Positions 62,460 to 64,000 of a stretch of 64,000 nt of DNA are shown here, one piece after another. This DNA is from Shinella zoogloeoides (lineage in GTDB: Bacteria; Pseudomonadota; Alphaproteobacteria; Rhizobiales; Rhizobiaceae). The DNA lies in NCBI RefSeq assembly GCF_003574625.1, contig NZ_QNUJ01000004.1, forward strand, positions 186,001 to 250,000, written 5' to 3'. A program made the position numbers and the translations under genes. The notes beneath the pieces were generated by a model, which worked only from the letters and a program-made list of their open reading frames with translations, made no database searches and was not told where the DNA came from. The first letter of the stretch is position 1. Each line of letters begins with the position of its first letter.

Positions 62460-62846
62460 CTATTCGACGGGTACGGGGGTCGGGTGACCCTGCTGGTCGA
62501 GCGCGACCATGACGAAGGTGGCGCCCGTCACCTTTTCCAGCGTCGTGGTGAGATAGCGCTGCGCCCAGGCCTCCACTGCCAGCGTGATCGAGGTTCTGCC
62601 GACGCGGGCGATGTCGGTATAGATGCTGAGCGTGTCGCCGATCTTCACCGGCAGTTCGAAGGCCATTTCCTTGACGGCGGCGGTGACGACACGGCCGCGC
62701 GCCCGCTCGGCGGCACGGATGCCCGAGGCAAGGTCCATCTGCGCCATGACCCAGCCGCCGAAGATGTCGCCTGCGGCATTGGCATCGCCCGGCATGGCGA
62801 GCGTGCGAAGGGTGAGCTGTCCGTTCGGCATTTTCGTATCGGTCAT
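62460..62846 (-). CDS. Acyl-CoA thioesterase, YciA-like hot-dog protein
   Basis: 128 residues. Hot-dog fold with LTLRTLAMPGDANAAGDIFGGWVMAQMDLA, where the Asp in GDIFGGW is the family's catalytic residue, and TAAVKEMAFELPVKIGD. It hydrolyses acyl-CoA esters; chain-length preference unknown. The start at 62846 has GGAGAGG; a TTG five codons upstream is less likely. It lies 15 bases upstream of the membrane-protein gene on the same strand, so they are probably co-transcribed. Confidence 0.9.
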   Translation of the reverse strand: MTDTKMPNGQLTLRTLAMPGDANAAGDIFGGWVMAQMDLASGIRAAERARGRVVTAAVKEMAFELPVKIGDTLSIYTDIARVGRTSITLAVEAWAQRYLTTTLEKVTGATFVMVALDQQGHPTPVPVE

Positions 62847-63036
62847 GCGGGGCCTCTCCAACTTTCCTTCAGGTCTAGCCGAATGCGGGCCATGGAGAAA
62901 GGGGGAAGGGCAGGCGCATTTTCGAGTATTTTCAACCTCTAAAAATTGACGATTGCAATTTTAGATCATTTTAAAGGGTTTCCCGCAGCTTCGTCGACAA
63001 GGCGTATTGCGCCTGCCGAAGTCGAGGAGAGCCCGG

Positions 63037-64000
63037 TGAAGAATTACAGAATATCCACGCGCCTGTCGTTGCTTGTGGGCCTTGCCCTGACCATCTTCGC
63101 CGTCGCGCTCGTCTACAGCCTCTACCATTACCAGGAGGCGATGGTCGCCGAGCGCAAGTCGAAGCTCGCGGCGATGGACGAGAGCATGCTGACGCTCTTC
63201 AAGCATTACCACGAGCTGGAGGTTGCCGGCACGCTGACCCGCGAGGAGGCGCAGACTCGGGCAAAGGACGCCGTGCGGGCGCTGCGCTACGAGGACAGCG
63301 GCTATTTCTGGATCAACGACATGAATGCCGTGATCGTCATGCACCCGATCAAGCCGGCACTCGACGGCACCGACCAGTCGGGCATGGCCGACCCGACGGG
63401 CAAGCACATCTTCACCGAATTCGTGAAGGCCGTGAAGGCGAGCCCGACCGGGCAGGATTTCGTCGATTACTACTGGCCGAAGCCGGGCTTCGAGGAGCCG
63501 GTGCTGAAATATTCGCATGTCGCGGGCTTCGCGCCCTGGGGCTGGGTCGTCGGCACGGGCGTCTATGCGGACGACCTCGCCGCCCTGTTCCGCCGCAACG
63601 CCCTCGGCATGGCGGTGATCCTCGCCGCCGGCGGCCTCGTCATCATCCTTGCCGCCTATGCTATAGTGAAGAGCGTAACCGGCCCCATCGTGCGCCTCAA
63701 GGCGACCATGCAGGCCATCGCCGAGGAGGACGTTTCCGGCGCGGTGCCGGAGACCGACCGCAAGGACGAGATCGGCGAGATGGCGAAGGTGGTCTCGATC
63801 CTGCGCCAGTCGGTCGCCGAGCGGGCGGAGCTGCGTGTCCGTGAGGGCGAGCAGCAGGCCCGCCTCGATGCCGAGCGCTCGGACGGCGAGCGCCGCCAGC
63901 GCGCCGTCAGCCAGAGCCAGTCGGATGCCATGCAGACCGTCGGCGAGGCGCTGGAACGGCTGGCGGGCGGCGACCTGACGGTCTCCATCTCTGCGATCGC
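63037..64000 (+). CDS. Methyl-accepting chemotaxis protein, N-terminal part (runs off window)
   Basis: About 321 codons are visible. A GTG start with GAGGAG seven bases upstream begins KNYRISTRLSLLVGLALTIF, the first membrane span. A periplasmic single-Cache domain follows, with the family signature SGYFWINDMNAVIVMHP and later APWGWVVGTGVY. The second span is at about 190-212, then a HAMP domain (IVRLKATMQAIAEEDVSGAV, DEIGEMAKVVSILRQSV) and the start of a coiled coil and second HAMP-like unit. The signalling tip lies outside the window. Ligand unknown; sCache_2 receptors often sense small carboxylates. Confidence 0.88.

Overview
The window is a high-GC, gene-dense chromosomal segment of an alphaproteobacterium in the Rhizobiaceae (Ensifer, Shinella, Rhizobium or Agrobacterium-like). 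This placement rests on four things seen together: the aerobic cobalamin genes in the cobPWNO and cobEABCD arrangements, the acpXL-to-lpxXL cluster for 27-hydroxyoctacosanoate-modified lipid A, a ccoNOQP/ccoGHIS block with an FnrN-type regulator, and the palindromic intergenic mosaic repeats typical of rhizobia. I see no plasmid or phage genes, no CRISPR array, no rRNA or tRNA, and no intact insertion sequence.

Layout. 1-2075: two genes of a glycine betaine-type ABC importer (ATPase cut by the window edge; binding protein). 2076-19732: cobalamin region. It holds a structured intergenic stretch, a small minus-strand gene with its own terminator, cobQ, an Ala/Lys/Glu-rich coiled-coil protein with a peptidoglycan-binding end, a cobalamin riboswitch with a short translated leader, cobP-cobW-cobN, a GFA-family gene, cobO, a TauE-type permease on the other strand, and cobE-cobA-cobB-cobC-cobD. 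19874-22595: L,D-transpeptidase, fnrN and hemN. 22719-28080: acpXL-fabZXL-fabF2XL-fabF1XL-adh2XL-lpxXL, which makes and attaches the very-long-chain acyl group of lipid A. 28306-39881: a PAS protein, a hemerythrin-like protein, ccoNOQP (cbb3 oxidase), a few unrelated genes, and ccoGHIS (cbb3 assembly and copper supply). FNR-type boxes precede hemN, ccoN and ccoG, so fnrN and its likely targets lie together. 40050-46613: gnd, an MFS transporter, a LacI-type repressor with its operator, a decayed sugar operon reduced to a chimeric pseudogene, and an aldo/keto reductase. 46619-51183: a zinc-homeostasis module (CobW-family GTPase, znuA, znuC, znuB, zur) with three Zur-like palindromes. 51180-64000: gamma-carbonic anhydrase-like protein, dusA, a J-domain protein, a Cys-rich hypothetical, a gene-poor stretch leading into one strongly AT-rich gene with a HEPN-type RNase motif, uvrB with long extensions, a GGDEF-EAL protein, small membrane proteins, a thioesterase, and the start of a chemotaxis receptor.

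The most unusual points are: a palindromic mosaic repeat read in frame inside cobN; an in-frame fusion of a beta-mannosidase piece to a Gfo/Idh/MocA oxidoreductase piece downstream of a LacI operator; the lone AT-rich HEPN-like gene beside uvrB (the only clear foreign DNA and the best candidate for an undescribed defence or toxin function); a condensing-enzyme homologue that has lost its catalytic triad; and a 27-codon leader peptide right after the cobalamin riboswitch. All functional calls rest on reading motifs and context; no database search was run.
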